NCBI GenBank assembly: GCA_035353175.1
Contig: DAOPZC010000004.1
Location: 1-64,000, forward strand
Reading direction: 5' to 3'
Length of the DNA: 64,000 bases
From: DAOPZC01 sp035353175
GTDB lineage: Bacteria > Verrucomicrobiota > Kiritimatiellia > RFP12 > UBA1067
Every line of letters begins with the position of its first letter. Position 1 is the stretch's first letter. The translations under genes and the position numbers were made by a program. The notes beneath the pieces were generated by a model. The model saw only the letters and a list, made by a program, of their open reading frames with translations. It was not told where the DNA came from and did not search any database. This document shows, piece after piece, positions 18,718 through 28,931 of this stretch.

Positions 18718-18794
18718 ACAGGGCTTCCCGCGCGATGTGATTTCCGAACTGTAATTCAGTGGAATCAGTCGCGCGGGAAGCCCTGTGGTTTTTA
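18718..18794 (+). terminator. Strong intrinsic terminator after iorB
   Basis: A perfect 17-bp inverted repeat (18718-18734 with 18770-18786) around a 35-base interior that can pair further, followed by GGTTTTTA. It lies 70 bases after iorB and closes the pgi-to-iorB run. The length of the stem is unusual for a simple terminator. Confidence 0.82.
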
Positions 18795-18909
18795 TGCGGG
18801 GCCGTCGCGGTTCTGCGGATGCCGGTAATTTGTTTTCATCTCTGATCCGGTTTTGATAAAGTGCAAGCAATGTAAACGTCTGTTTATTTGCGTTGAGGAG
18901 ATGTCGGAC

Positions 18910-21900
18910 ATGAAAGCTTGTTTTGCGCGGCTTCGGCTTGGGGCGGGATTGTTTTGTACGGCAGGGTTGATAACGCACTCGGTATGGGCGGCCGAAATTT
19001 ATAAGGCGGACAACGCGCTGCCGTTGAATGATCCGATCAGCTGGGAGGGGGGGGCTGTTCCCGGGGCCGAGGATGTCGCGGTTTTCGATGAGCGGGTGAC
19101 CACGAATCGGCTGAATTTTGTTTTGACCGCCGATGCGGCATGGGCGGGTATCGTCTTCACCAACGGTGTTTCGCCAACGAATCTCATGATCGGGACCGCA
19201 TTTCTGGCCACCAACGGCACTGATGCGGCGACGCTCTCGCTGGGCACGAACGGCGTGCGTTTGGCGGGATCTGGCTTGTCGCTGACGCTGAATCTGCCGC
19301 TCGCTCTCGGCGCGACTCAGACATGGCAACTGGACCGTCGCAACGTGACGTTCGGCGGCACGGTTTCAGGGACTGCGGACTGGATACTCTGCGCGTCGAG
19401 CCAAGTCTTTTGGAACGTGGCATCCGGTTACAGCGGAAATCTGATCGTTTCCAACTCAGTCTTCAACCAGCGGTTCTACAAGGCCGGCCGATGGGCTAAG
19501 TCACTGACGATCAAGAACAGTGGCAACACGCGTCTAGAAATGGCGTTCACGAGCACAAACCTGTGGTCCGACCTGTTTGCCGACCGGACGGCGACCGTTT
19601 ATGCGTGGAGCGGCGTCACGAGCGGGGGCATGCTCACGTTCTCGGAGGGCGATAGCTATACCTTCCCCAACTCGTCGTTTGTCTTCGACAACGGATACGG
19701 CATACAAAACGGCGGCACCTTGAAGGGCGGCGGATTGCAGTCGGGGTATTCGGACAACAACACCCGGTATACGGTGAACGGCGGAACGCTCGCGCTCAGC
19801 GGGGGACTGATGCTCGGCAACGGTCTTGCGCGACTGGATCGCGAGGCGAAAATCCGCCAAACGGGCGGCACCGTTGAGGCTGCAAATGTTCAACTCGGGT
19901 ATGCGAACTGCAAATACACCGGCATGCCGACGTACGAGATGACCGGCGGCGTGTTGCGGACCGCGGGGACGAGCGGCGCCGACACGGGGATACACCTGTC
20001 GTGGAACGCGTATAATTGGGGATATGGCTCAGAGAATTCGGGCGCGTTCTTGATGGAAGGGGGACGGGTGGAGACCGATCAGATCGCACTCGGACGCTCT
20101 GATACTAATGCGGTGTACGCCATTACCAACGCGTTCTCGCTCTTCAAAATGACGGGCGGAGAACTGGTGCTCGGACCGCGCGGTTTCTATGCCGGGCGCA
20201 CGTGGAACAACGGCAAGGCAGAGTCGGGGTACGCCTTCAAGCTCCAGGGCGGTACGTTGACGGCGGGCGACTCGTGGTCGTCGGCGTTGGACCTTTATCT
20301 GAGCGATCGGAACGGCGGCACCGTGCTCAACACACAGGACACGAACGGGATCGGCAAGGCGGTGATCCTGAACGGCGCCGTATACGGGCCGGGACGGCTT
20401 ACGAAGCGTGGCGCGGGTGTGCTGACGCTTGCGGGGGAAGTGTCGCATGCCGGTGAAACCATTGTCGAGGCAGGTACGTTGGCCGTCAGCGCCCCGTTTT
20501 CGGACTGCTATCGATGGACGGCCGACAGCTTGACGGACACGAACAACGCACCGGTGATGAACTGGGCCGACCTGAACGCCAGCATTGCCGCCACGAACGC
20601 GTCGTTCACGCAAGCCCCCCGGCTCGTCCGCAACGAAATCAACGGGCACAATGCGGTGAGGTTCAGCAGCGGCTCATCCCAGTATCTCGCGGTGGCGGCG
20701 CAAGACAGTCCCATATCCGCGGCGACATCATTCTCCATCGCCGTCGTTTTTAAGACTGGTGTGGCGGGCGTGGGCGGCAATTCGTTCTGGTACAACAACA
20801 CGGGACTGATTGATGCGGAGCAGGGCGGATACCAGAACGATTGGGGCTTGGCGTACACGGCGTCGGGGCAAGTCGCGGGCGGGGCCGGTTTTCCGTCCAA
20901 GGGCGACGCGTGTGCCAACTCGACGAACAGTATTTCGGTCGTGGACAACCAGCCCCACGTGGTGATTTTTACGTGGCAGAGCACCAACCTGTTGCTCAAC
21001 GTGGACGGACGCGTCTCCACGGCGGTAAGAAGCGACGCTGATACGGTGAATCCGCGGAACGTCTACAGGATGCTTTTCGGGACGATGAACAACATATACT
21101 ACCTCACCGGAGATATGGCTGAGATCCGCATCTACCGCAACCGCGTGTTGTCGCCGGACGAGCAGAACCGCATCGGCATGGAGTTGGCTGCGACGTATGG
21201 TGTGCCGAACGCGCAGTTCGCCGTGCCCTCGGCGGTTGCTGTTCCCGGTGAACGGGCCTCTGTCGTGCCGTCCGTGCCGCCGGAAGCGCTGCCGTATACG
21301 GCGGTGGTATGGGATGCCGATTCGTTGAGCGGCTCTACCGGCAGCACGGTATCCGCATGGGCCGCCACCAATGGATTGAATGTCGCCACATTGGACGCCG
21401 CGACCACGCTTGACAACAACGCTGCCATCGTCGGCCGCTCCGCACCTGTGCTGATGCCCGGCGCGATCAACGGTCATCACGCGGTCCGCTTCACCGGTTC
21501 GGCCAAGAGCGTGCTCGGATTGCCTGCCGATCAAAATCCGGTCGCGGGTGTCACGAACTTCTCCGTCGCATTCGTGTTCCGCACGGAGTTGCCGGGCCGC
21601 TGGGACTCGAGCCAAAACTGGTGGGGCTGCGAGGGCCTCATCGACGCCGAGCAACCTGGTGCGCAAAACGACTGGGGCGTTTCCTTCACGCTGGACGGGC
21701 GCGTGGCGGGCGGCATCGGGAACGGCGATAAGACCGTCTTTTCGAAGCCGTGCGACCTGCATGACGGCGAACCGCATGTGGTCGTCGTCTCTTACAATAC
21801 GACCGGGGGGATCTTGACGGTCATGGTGGACAGTTTGGCGGCTCCTAGTTATTACGGTGCGCGCACCGTTCCCCGCAACAGTAAGCGTCTCTTGCTCGGT

Positions 21901-22548
21901 TCCGTCAACGGCGAGGCCGGCAAGTTCTACACGGGCGATTTGGCCGCCTTCCGCCTCTATCCCGAATGTGCGTTGACCGCTGAAGAGATGACGTGCGTGT
22001 CGAAAGAACTGGCTCAGAAGTACGGCATCCGTTTTGTTTCTCGCGACAACACGGTGTCTGCACAGTCCGCCGGGTTAGGTCGAGGGGATGTTGAGGTGTG
22101 CTCGGGCGCTGCGCTGGTGCTGCCCGCCGCGACGAACTCTCCGGTAACCTTGGCTGCGGGACAGGCGATTCGCGGTTCGGGGTCGGTGATGGGGACGCTG
22201 GCGGTCGGAATGAATGCGGTCCTCGAGATCGGTCAAGCGAGCGCGCTCATGCTGGAAGACCTGTGGTTGCGCGATGGCGCGGTCGTGCGCTGGACGCATG
22301 CCGGCGGCGTGGGGAGCATCGCGTGCGTCGACACGCTCAAGACGGCGGGAACAGCGACGCTGGACGTTGTGGGCGGAACGCCGTTGCCGGCCAGAGCCCA
22401 AATCGTGAGCTACCAAGTCGGGCAAGGGCTTTCCGGCACGGTGTGGACGGTGATCGGCGCGGAGCGCGGTTCGCGCGTGGAGATCAACGCGGCGACGAAG
22501 ACGATTGATTTGGTGACTCCTAAAGGTTTGATGATTCAAGTTCGGTAG
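18910..22548 (+). CDS. Giant exported protein with beta-strand repeat and two LamG-like domains
   Basis: 1212 residues; ATG at 18910 is nine bases after GAGGAG and opens a signal peptide ending near HSVWAAE. The first 500 residues are Gly/Thr/Asn-rich beta-helix-like sequence with repeated NGGT/GGTL turns. One autotransporter-associated beta-strand repeat is clear (LTKRGAGVLTLAGEVSHAG). Two homologous ConA/LamG-like domains follow, about residues 530-760 and 795-1045; both contain INGHNAVRF/INGHHAVRF, SFSIAVVFKT/NFSVAFVFRT, IDAEQ and a closing EIRIY/AFRLY strand. No transporter barrel, PEP-CTERM or other sorting tail is visible, so the secretion route is unclear. Probably a surface glycan-binding or adhesive protein. 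It precedes the sensor kinase by 48 bases. Confidence 0.82.
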   Translation: MKACFARLRLGAGLFCTAGLITHSVWAAEIYKADNALPLNDPISWEGGAVPGAEDVAVFDERVTTNRLNFVLTADAAWAGIVFTNGVSPTNLMIGTAFLATNGTDAATLSLGTNGVRLAGSGLSLTLNLPLALGATQTWQLDRRNVTFGGTVSGTADWILCASSQVFWNVASGYSGNLIVSNSVFNQRFYKAGRWAKSLTIKNSGNTRLEMAFTSTNLWSDLFADRTATVYAWSGVTSGGMLTFSEGDSYTFPNSSFVFDNGYGIQNGGTLKGGGLQSGYSDNNTRYTVNGGTLALSGGLMLGNGLARLDREAKIRQTGGTVEAANVQLGYANCKYTGMPTYEMTGGVLRTAGTSGADTGIHLSWNAYNWGYGSENSGAFLMEGGRVETDQIALGRSDTNAVYAITNAFSLFKMTGGELVLGPRGFYAGRTWNNGKAESGYAFKLQGGTLTAGDSWSSALDLYLSDRNGGTVLNTQDTNGIGKAVILNGAVYGPGRLTKRGAGVLTLAGEVSHAGETIVEAGTLAVSAPFSDCYRWTADSLTDTNNAPVMNWADLNASIAATNASFTQAPRLVRNEINGHNAVRFSSGSSQYLAVAAQDSPISAATSFSIAVVFKTGVAGVGGNSFWYNNTGLIDAEQGGYQNDWGLAYTASGQVAGGAGFPSKGDACANSTNSISVVDNQPHVVIFTWQSTNLLLNVDGRVSTAVRSDADTVNPRNVYRMLFGTMNNIYYLTGDMAEIRIYRNRVLSPDEQNRIGMELAATYGVPNAQFAVPSAVAVPGERASVVPSVPPEALPYTAVVWDADSLSGSTGSTVSAWAATNGLNVATLDAATTLDNNAAIVGRSAPVLMPGAINGHHAVRFTGSAKSVLGLPADQNPVAGVTNFSVAFVFRTELPGRWDSSQNWWGCEGLIDAEQPGAQNDWGVSFTLDGRVAGGIGNGDKTVFSKPCDLHDGEPHVVVVSYNTTGGILTVMVDSLAAPSYYGARTVPRNSKRLLLGSVNGEAGKFYTGDLAAFRLYPECALTAEEMTCVSKELAQKYGIRFVSRDNTVSAQSAGLGRGDVEVCSGAALVLPAATNSPVTLAAGQAIRGSGSVMGTLAVGMNAVLEIGQASALMLEDLWLRDGAVVRWTHAGGVGSIACVDTLKTAGTATLDVVGGTPLPARAQIVSYQVGQGLSGTVWTVIGAERGSRVEINAATKTIDLVTPKGLMIQVR

Positions 22549-22552
22549 CCGT

Positions 22553-22564
22553 GTGAAATTTCAC
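22553..22564. promoter_or_regulatory. 12-bp perfect palindrome GTGAAATTTCAC upstream of the sensor kinase
   Basis: Perfect palindrome starting four bases after the stop of the exported repeat protein and 33 bases before the kinase GTG start. Size and place fit a dimeric regulator site, but no regulator is assigned and it may be fortuitous. Confidence 0.35.
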
Positions 22565-22596
22565 CCTGTGACGGGAAACCGCTTTACGGAATACCG

Positions 22597-25563
22597 GTGG
22601 ACACAAATTTTTCGAGATGGCGACGGTTTGTGGGCGTCTGCGTCGTAGCGGTCCTGTCCGGTGCGGGGTGGGGGGCTGAAAGCCTGTTGCCTCCAGACCT
22701 GGCCAGCGCGTATACCGTACGGCGCTGGACTCTGGACGACTGTTTGCCCGATAGTTTGGTTTGTGGTGTGGCCGCGGGCCGTGACGGCTATCTCTGGTTG
22801 GCCACGGCGCGTTTTCTGGTGCGTTTCGACGGTTTGCGTTTTCTGACGGTCCCCATGCCATCACAAGCATCCGTGGGACGCAACGAGGGCCTTTTCAGAG
22901 ATAGCCGGGGCGGCTTGTGGGTCTATGGTTATCTCGGTGTTGTGCGTTATGCGGACGGTGTCTGGTGGCAGAGCGAGGCTTCGGGTTTGCCGAGAGGACG
23001 GGTGACGTCCGTGGCCGAAGGGCCGGATGGCGTGGTCTATTTTTCCCAGGAAAAGACCGTGTTCGCGTGGCGTGACGGGCGCGCACGGCCGGTGCTGGAG
23101 GCGTCAGCGTTTTCAAAGACGGCGGGGTTGTTTCAACGTCTTGCGTGTGACCGCGAAGGGGGCGTATGGATCGCGTTGGGCGATGGTCTCTACCGGTGGT
23201 CGCCGGGCAACGCCGTTCCTGAGGTCCGGGCCACGGATATCCGGGCCGAGTGGGTGCTCTCCGCCGAGGCGGACCGTCCGCTTCTGGCGCATGGCTCATT
23301 CGTTTGCCTGCGGCGCGCAGGCGAAGCGTGGAGCCGCTATCCGGAAACGCGGCCTGTTTCCGCCCGTTGCCTGCTCGAACTTCCGGACGGCGCGCTGTGG
23401 GTCGGTCACGATGCCGGGGTGGATGTTTTCGCGGATGGCGCGTGGCATATCCAGACGCAGAGTGTTTTGTACGGACCGTCCCGTGTGCTGGGCATGACGA
23501 CCGACCGCGAAGGCAACATCTGGCTGGCCACGACTGAGGGCGTGGTGCGTCTGCGGCGGCGGACTCTACAGAATGTAGTCGTTCGGGATGTGCCGGTTTA
23601 CGAGGGCGTCTCTGTGCTGTGGACCGAACCGGACGGGCACGTGTGGGCCGGTCTGCGTGCCGGCGGCCTTGCGGCAGGAGACAGCCGCGGCTTGGCCGCC
23701 TTGCCCGTCTCTCCCGATTTCGCGGGCGTCACGCTCAACGCGCTTTATCGCCAGGCCGACGGTGTGCTTTGGTGCGGCGGCTCCGGCGGCAGCCTCTGGA
23801 CGATGCAGAGCCAGGCCTTGCAGCGCGTGGAAGGCGTTTACGCCGAAGGGGTGCGGGCGATCGCAGGTTCCGGCGGAATGCCGCTTTGGGTGGCAACGAG
23901 CCGCGGGCTCTTCGCCCTCAATTCCGAGCGGCATGCGCTGGAGGAACTGGCGTGGCCGCTTGACCCGGTCCTCGCGCTGTGGCTTGACCGTGACGGGTTC
24001 GTGTGGGTGGGTCATGAAAGTCTGGGGTTGGCCGTGGTGCGCTCCGGTGCGCGCGACGAGTTTTTGCCGGAACCGGAATTGCCCGGACGGACGGTTCGCG
24101 CGTTATATCGCGACAGCGAAGGCGTATTGTGGATCGGCGGGCGGACGGGGTTGGCGCGCTGGACGGACGGACGGCGTTTCGTTTTCCGCCGCGAACACGG
24201 GCTATGGAACGAATCGATCCGGCAGATCGCTGAGGACGCGAGCGGTAGCCTGTGGCTGGGAACCGCTGACGGCATCATGCGGATCGAAAAACGGGAACTC
24301 GCCGAGGTGGCGGCGGGTCGGCCGGAACCGCTCGTCGTCAGGACATTCGGGGTCGAGGCGGGGATGGACTGCAAAGTATGCACGGGCGGCGTGTTCTTCC
24401 CGCAGGGAGAGCCACCGCGCGACCGGCTCTGGTTCCCGACGGCCGCAGGGTTGCTCACGGTTGAGACGCGGAACCTGCCGCAGCCGCGGCCCGCACCTGA
24501 CGTTTGTCTGGTCGCGCTGGCGTTGGGACGACTTGCGAAGGTCGGCCCTCTTGAGGGGGGGGTGCGCGTCACCCCTCTGGAAGATGCGGCCACTCCGCGG
24601 GACGTCCGCATCGAATACACGGCTTTGGATTTCACGACCACTGAGCGCATCCGTTTTCGCTATACCTTGACCGGGCCAGTCGAGCAGCGCTCCGGCCTCA
24701 CCGAGGAACGCCAGGTTCAGTTCTCCCGGCTGCCGCCCGGAAATTATGCGTTTCTGGTGACGGCGTGCAATGGCGATGGGGTTTGGCACCCGGACGGCGC
24801 ATCGGTGGTTTGGTCCGTCAAACCTTTCTTCTGGGAAACGGCATGGTTCCGTTTATGTTGCCTGCTGTTGGGCGGCGGAGCGGTCGCTGTGACGGCCCGG
24901 ACGCTGGAACGGCGCCGAGTGCACAGGCGGCTGGAATCGGCTGAACGGGAAGAGGAGCTTGCGCGCGAGCGGGCCCGCATCGCGCGCGATCTGCACGATG
25001 AGATCGGCGCCAAACTGACGCGGCTCTCGCTGCTGGGGGCCTTGGCGGCAGAGGATGCCGGAGGAGATGCGACGCTTTGCAGGGAAATCGAAGAGATGTC
25101 GGATACAGCCCGCGAGACGCACCGGGCGTTCGACGAAATCGTCTGGTCGGTCAGTCCGCGTAATGACACTATTCGCAGCCTGTCGCATTATATCTGCAAA
25201 TACGCCGAAGAGTTTTTCGCCGGGACGCCGGTTCACTGTTTCTGCAGGCTGCCGGAAAATGTGCCGGACCAATCGGTCGAACCGCGCTGCCGGCACCAGA
25301 TGTTTCTGGCCGTGAAGGAGGGACTGAACAACGCGCTTAAACATGCCGCCGCCACGCAGGTGACGATCAGTGTCTCCTTGCCAGAGGGGCGGCTGCGCGT
25401 CGAACTCTCAGACAATGGGGCCGGTTTCGATCCCGTCGCCGAAAGCGGGCGGGGCGACGGTCTGCGCAACATGAGGGAAAGGATGCGGGCGATCGGTGGC
25501 GTGTTTACGCTCGACAGCGCGAGAAACGGCGGAACGCGGCTTGTTTTCGAGATACCCGTATAG
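22597..25563 (+). CDS. Propeller-type membrane sensor histidine kinase
   Basis: 988 residues from a GTG at 22597; the RBS is weak but a signal/anchor sequence follows at once. Residues about 35-620 carry two-component-regulator propeller repeats, seen as recurring DGYLWLAT, GGVWIALG, GNIWLATTEGVVRL, GHVWAGL and GVLWIGGRTGLARW units. A Y_Y_Y-type beta-sandwich follows (about 640-740), then one membrane span near 748-768. The cytoplasmic part has a HisKA_3 helix with the phospho-accepting His about residue 800 in IARDLHDEIGAKLTRL and a HATPase with NALKHA, DNGAGFD and GDGLRNMRERM. This architecture senses extracytoplasmic glycan fragments in known relatives. Its partner regulator starts 11 bases after its stop. 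Confidence 0.93.
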   Translation: MDTNFSRWRRFVGVCVVAVLSGAGWGAESLLPPDLASAYTVRRWTLDDCLPDSLVCGVAAGRDGYLWLATARFLVRFDGLRFLTVPMPSQASVGRNEGLFRDSRGGLWVYGYLGVVRYADGVWWQSEASGLPRGRVTSVAEGPDGVVYFSQEKTVFAWRDGRARPVLEASAFSKTAGLFQRLACDREGGVWIALGDGLYRWSPGNAVPEVRATDIRAEWVLSAEADRPLLAHGSFVCLRRAGEAWSRYPETRPVSARCLLELPDGALWVGHDAGVDVFADGAWHIQTQSVLYGPSRVLGMTTDREGNIWLATTEGVVRLRRRTLQNVVVRDVPVYEGVSVLWTEPDGHVWAGLRAGGLAAGDSRGLAALPVSPDFAGVTLNALYRQADGVLWCGGSGGSLWTMQSQALQRVEGVYAEGVRAIAGSGGMPLWVATSRGLFALNSERHALEELAWPLDPVLALWLDRDGFVWVGHESLGLAVVRSGARDEFLPEPELPGRTVRALYRDSEGVLWIGGRTGLARWTDGRRFVFRREHGLWNESIRQIAEDASGSLWLGTADGIMRIEKRELAEVAAGRPEPLVVRTFGVEAGMDCKVCTGGVFFPQGEPPRDRLWFPTAAGLLTVETRNLPQPRPAPDVCLVALALGRLAKVGPLEGGVRVTPLEDAATPRDVRIEYTALDFTTTERIRFRYTLTGPVEQRSGLTEERQVQFSRLPPGNYAFLVTACNGDGVWHPDGASVVWSVKPFFWETAWFRLCCLLLGGGAVAVTARTLERRRVHRRLESAEREEELARERARIARDLHDEIGAKLTRLSLLGALAAEDAGGDATLCREIEEMSDTARETHRAFDEIVWSVSPRNDTIRSLSHYICKYAEEFFAGTPVHCFCRLPENVPDQSVEPRCRHQMFLAVKEGLNNALKHAAATQVTISVSLPEGRLRVELSDNGAGFDPVAESGRGDGLRNMRERMRAIGGVFTLDSARNGGTRLVFEIPV

Positions 25564-25574
25564 GAGGTGTGCAA

Positions 25575-26288
25575 ATGGCGAAAGAACGTGCGGCGGAGGC
25601 GGTCGGGACCATCCGTGTGGCCGTCGTGGAAGACGATGACAAGCTGCGGCAGACGCTTGAAGCGTTCATCAACCGCAGCGGCGGAATGCGTTTCGCCGCC
25701 GGCTACGGCTCCGGCGAAGCGGCGTTGAAAGGCCTTCCCGGCGATCGTCCTGACGTCGTGCTCATGGATATCCGGCTTCCCGGCATGAGCGGCGTTGAAT
25801 GTGTGGCCCGCCTGCGCGAGATCCTGCCTTCGGCGAAAGCGGTCATGCTGACGGCGTACGAGGATGCCGACGATGTGTTCCGTTCTTTGACGGTGGGCGC
25901 CTTCGGATATCTGCTTAAAAGCGTGGAGCCGCAGCGTTTGCGCGAGGCGATCCGTGAGGCGCACGAGGGCGGCTCGCCGATTTCAGGCAGTGTGGCGCGT
26001 AAGCTGGTAGAGTTCTTCCGCAGGCCTTTTCCTGCCGGGGACTCCGGGGCTGATGCGCTCAGTCCGCTTTCGCATCGTGAGGTGGAGATTCTCCGGCTGT
26101 TGGCCGAGGGGCACGCCTACAAGCAACTCGCCGCGGAGTTGAACATCTCCATTAACACCATTCGCACACACATCAAACGCATCTACGAGAAATTGCACGT
26201 CCACAGCCGCAACGAGGCGGTCCGGCTCTATCAAGGCCAAGGTCGCGCGGGCCAGATCGACGGGGCGTCACATGCTTATGTGACATGA
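25575..26288 (+). CDS. NarL/LuxR-type response regulator
   Basis: 237 residues; ATG 25575 is seven bases after AGGAGG. Receiver domain: acidic pocket VVEDDDK, phospho-accepting Asp about residue 65 in VVLMDIRLPGMSG, switch Thr in MLTAYED and the conserved Lys in LLKSVEP. C-terminal LuxR HTH: LSHREVEILRLLAEG and NISINTIRTHIKRIYEKL. It is the cognate partner of the HisKA_3 kinase just upstream and probably controls the neighbouring exported-protein and GH127 genes. Its transcript region ends before an AAACGG/CCGTTT inverted repeat at 26325-26345 that precedes GH127. Confidence 0.95.
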   Translation: MAKERAAEAVGTIRVAVVEDDDKLRQTLEAFINRSGGMRFAAGYGSGEAALKGLPGDRPDVVLMDIRLPGMSGVECVARLREILPSAKAVMLTAYEDADDVFRSLTVGAFGYLLKSVEPQRLREAIREAHEGGSPISGSVARKLVEFFRRPFPAGDSGADALSPLSHREVEILRLLAEGHAYKQLAAELNISINTIRTHIKRIYEKLHVHSRNEAVRLYQGQGRAGQIDGASHAYVT

Positions 26289-26324
26289 CAGACTGAATGG
26301 TTTTCGCTATTTTTCGTGGCGTAT

Positions 26325-26345
26325 AAACGGTTTAGAGAGCCGTTT
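26325..26345. repeat. Inverted repeat AAACGG/CCGTTT before the GH127 gene
   Basis: Six-base arms 26325-26330 and 26340-26345 with a nine-base loop, 40 bases before the GH127 start. It has no T tract, so a regulator site is as likely as an RNA hairpin. Support is weak. Confidence 0.25.
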
Positions 26346-26385
26346 CGAGACGTGTGTCCTGTACGGGAACGTTGGGAGAGCCTTG

Positions 26386-28827
26386 ATGAGAAATGCGGAA
26401 ATCTGTTGGTTTGCGGTCTGGTCCGTCGCGGCGGCGGTGTGCGGGGGTGAATTGGACGATTACCCTGTCCGCCCAGTGCCGTTTACGGCGGTCAAGGTGG
26501 GGGACGGGTTCTGGCGAAGCCGTCTGGAGACCAACCGAACCGTGACGGTCTGGTACGCGTTCAAGAAATGCGAAGAGACGGGGCGTATCGATAATTTTGC
26601 GAAGGCGGCGCGTCTGATGCCGGGCGGCTTCAGGGGTACGCCGTTTGACGACTCAGATGTGTACAAGGTCATCGAAGGCGCGGCTTACTGTCTGGCCACG
26701 CAGCCGGATCCCAGTTTGGACGCATATCTGGATGCGTTGATCGCGAAAATAGCCGCCGCGCAGGAACCGGACGGCTATCTGTACACGGCGCGGACCATTC
26801 ATCCGGACAACCCGCCGGGGATCGCGAGCCCGAAACGCTGGCTGAACGATTGCGGAGGGCTGAAGGGCAATTACGGGGATAGCCACGAACTTTATAACTT
26901 GGGCCACCTTTATGAGGCGGCAGTGGCGCATTACCAGGCCACCGGCAAGCGGACGCTGCTCGACGTTGCCGTCAAGAGCGCGGATCTCGTGGCTTCGGTG
27001 TGGGGACCGGGCAAACTCGACATTCCCTCTGGCCATCCGGAGATCGAACTCGCCTTGGTGAAGCTTTATCGGCTGACCGGCAAGCGGACCTATCTCGATC
27101 TTTCACGCTTCCTGCTGGAGTGCCGGGGACGCGGCAACGGAATTGCTACGCAGCAGTACGCTAACCATAAACCCGTCACCGAGCAGACGGAGTTTGTCGG
27201 ACACGCCGTTCGTTCGGCGTACATGGCCAGCGCGATGACGGATATCGCGGCGGTGTTGAACGACAAGGCCTACCGGAACGCCGTCGACGCGATGTGGACC
27301 GATATGGCGGCTCATAAGATGGCGCTGACGGGCGGCCTCGGCGCGCGTCACGGTGGTGAGGCGATGGGCGACGCGTATGAGTTGCCCAACGCCGAGTCGT
27401 ACAACGAGACCTGTGCCGCCATCGCGAATGCCCTGTGGAATCACCGCATGTTTTTGTTGACCGGCGACGGTAAATACCTCGACGTGCTGGAACGGTCTAT
27501 CTACAACGGCGTACTGGCTGGCGTGTCACTCGGCGGCGATCGCTTTTTTTACGTGAATCCGCTGGCCACGGACGGGCATCAGCTTTTCAACCAAGGCCAC
27601 AACACGCGCTTTCCGTGGACCGGGTGTGCCTGCTGTCCGGTGAACATCGCCCGTTTCATCCCGTCTGTGCCGGGCTTTGCTTACGCGACGCGAGGCCGCA
27701 GTGTGTACACCGGTTTTTTTCTCTCAGGCACGGCTGAGATCCCTCTCGAGGGCGGCAAGGTGGTGCTGCGCCAGACGACCGAGTATCCGTGGAGCGGCAA
27801 GGTTCGCGTCGATGTGTTAAGCGACGTGGAAGGCGAATGGGAGTTGAATCTCCGCGTACCGGGGTGGGCTTCCGGCGAACCGGTGCCGACGGACCTGTAC
27901 CGGTTTTCCGACAAGGTCGCAGAAGGCCCGGCGGTGACCGTCAACGGACAGCCTGTAGCGATTCGTGTGGCGCACGGTTTCGCGGGGGTTCGGCGCGCCT
28001 GGGCGCGGGGCGACACGGTCGAATTGGATCTCCCGATGCCGGTGCGACGTGTCGTGGCTCACGCGAAAGTGGCGGCCGATGTCGGACGGGTGGCTCTGGA
28101 GCGCGGCCCTCTGGTGTACTGTTTTGAAGGGGGCGATCACGGCGGGGATGTGCGCAAGCTCTCCATGGGTGATGGGGTCGGCCTGCAGCCTGAGTGGCGC
28201 ACGGATCTGTTGGGCGGCGTCACGGTGTTGCGCGGCACCGCAACCGAATCGTTCCGCAGCGAAGACGGAACCGTCGATGTGCGCCCCGCCGCTCTGACCG
28301 CTTCGCCGTATCAGGTCTGGTGCCATCGTGGCCCAACCCCGATGGCTGTTTGGTTGCCGACGATGGCGGCGGCTGCAACGCCGCTGCCGTTCCCCTCTCT
28401 GGCGGCCCGGGCGCGGCCCACGGCCTCGCACACGTACGCCGGCGATACGGTTGCCGCACTGAACGACCAGACGGTTGCCTTGAAGTCGGGGGACACCTCG
28501 ATTCCCCGGTTCACGTGGTGGGATCACAAGGGAAGCTCGGAGTGGGTGCAGTACGACTTTGCGCAACCCGAACACGTGTCTGCGGCGGAGGTGTATTGGT
28601 TTGACGACGAGGGCGTTGGCGCCTGTCGCGTGCCTCAAAGCTGGACGGTGACTTACTACGACGGATCAGCGTGGCTGCCCGTTGCGAATGCCACCGCTTT
28701 CGGCACGGCAAAAGACGGATTTAATCGCGTGACGTTTGATTCCGTGACGACCACCGCGCTGAGGCTGGAAACGCGGCTTCAAGCTGAGTATTCCGGCGGC
28801 ATTCTCGAATGGCGCTTGTCGCCATGA
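26386..28827 (+). CDS. Exported GH127-family protein (beta-L-arabinofuranosidase-like)
   Basis: 813 residues; ATG 26386 with GGGAGAG upstream and a signal peptide (MRNAEICWFAVWSVAAAVCGG). Family DUF1680/GH127: N-terminal VKVGDGFWRSRLETNRTVT, (alpha/alpha)6 barrel with EPDGYLYTA, GDAYELPNAESYNETC and GCACCPVNIARF. In characterised GH127 a Glu, a Cys of the ETC motif and a Cys pair bind zinc, with one Cys acting as nucleophile; equivalents here are Glu about 340, Cys 342, Cys 416 and 417, all present. After beta-sandwich regions, the last 130 residues resemble an F5/8C-type carbohydrate-binding domain (EVYWFDDEG, PQSWTVTYYDG, ALRLETRLQ). It likely trims beta-L-arabinofuranosyl or related groups in the periplasm. 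Confidence 0.9.
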   Translation: MRNAEICWFAVWSVAAAVCGGELDDYPVRPVPFTAVKVGDGFWRSRLETNRTVTVWYAFKKCEETGRIDNFAKAARLMPGGFRGTPFDDSDVYKVIEGAAYCLATQPDPSLDAYLDALIAKIAAAQEPDGYLYTARTIHPDNPPGIASPKRWLNDCGGLKGNYGDSHELYNLGHLYEAAVAHYQATGKRTLLDVAVKSADLVASVWGPGKLDIPSGHPEIELALVKLYRLTGKRTYLDLSRFLLECRGRGNGIATQQYANHKPVTEQTEFVGHAVRSAYMASAMTDIAAVLNDKAYRNAVDAMWTDMAAHKMALTGGLGARHGGEAMGDAYELPNAESYNETCAAIANALWNHRMFLLTGDGKYLDVLERSIYNGVLAGVSLGGDRFFYVNPLATDGHQLFNQGHNTRFPWTGCACCPVNIARFIPSVPGFAYATRGRSVYTGFFLSGTAEIPLEGGKVVLRQTTEYPWSGKVRVDVLSDVEGEWELNLRVPGWASGEPVPTDLYRFSDKVAEGPAVTVNGQPVAIRVAHGFAGVRRAWARGDTVELDLPMPVRRVVAHAKVAADVGRVALERGPLVYCFEGGDHGGDVRKLSMGDGVGLQPEWRTDLLGGVTVLRGTATESFRSEDGTVDVRPAALTASPYQVWCHRGPTPMAVWLPTMAAAATPLPFPSLAARARPTASHTYAGDTVAALNDQTVALKSGDTSIPRFTWWDHKGSSEWVQYDFAQPEHVSAAEVYWFDDEGVGACRVPQSWTVTYYDGSAWLPVANATAFGTAKDGFNRVTFDSVTTTALRLETRLQAEYSGGILEWRLSP

Positions 28828-28931
28828 AGCCAGCACGGAGTTCTTGATTCAATGGATATTGGGTTACTCGCTGTCTGTCGCCAGATGATACTTGGAGCGT
28901 GTTGAACGAGGGAAACGGGAAGGAGAAGTCT

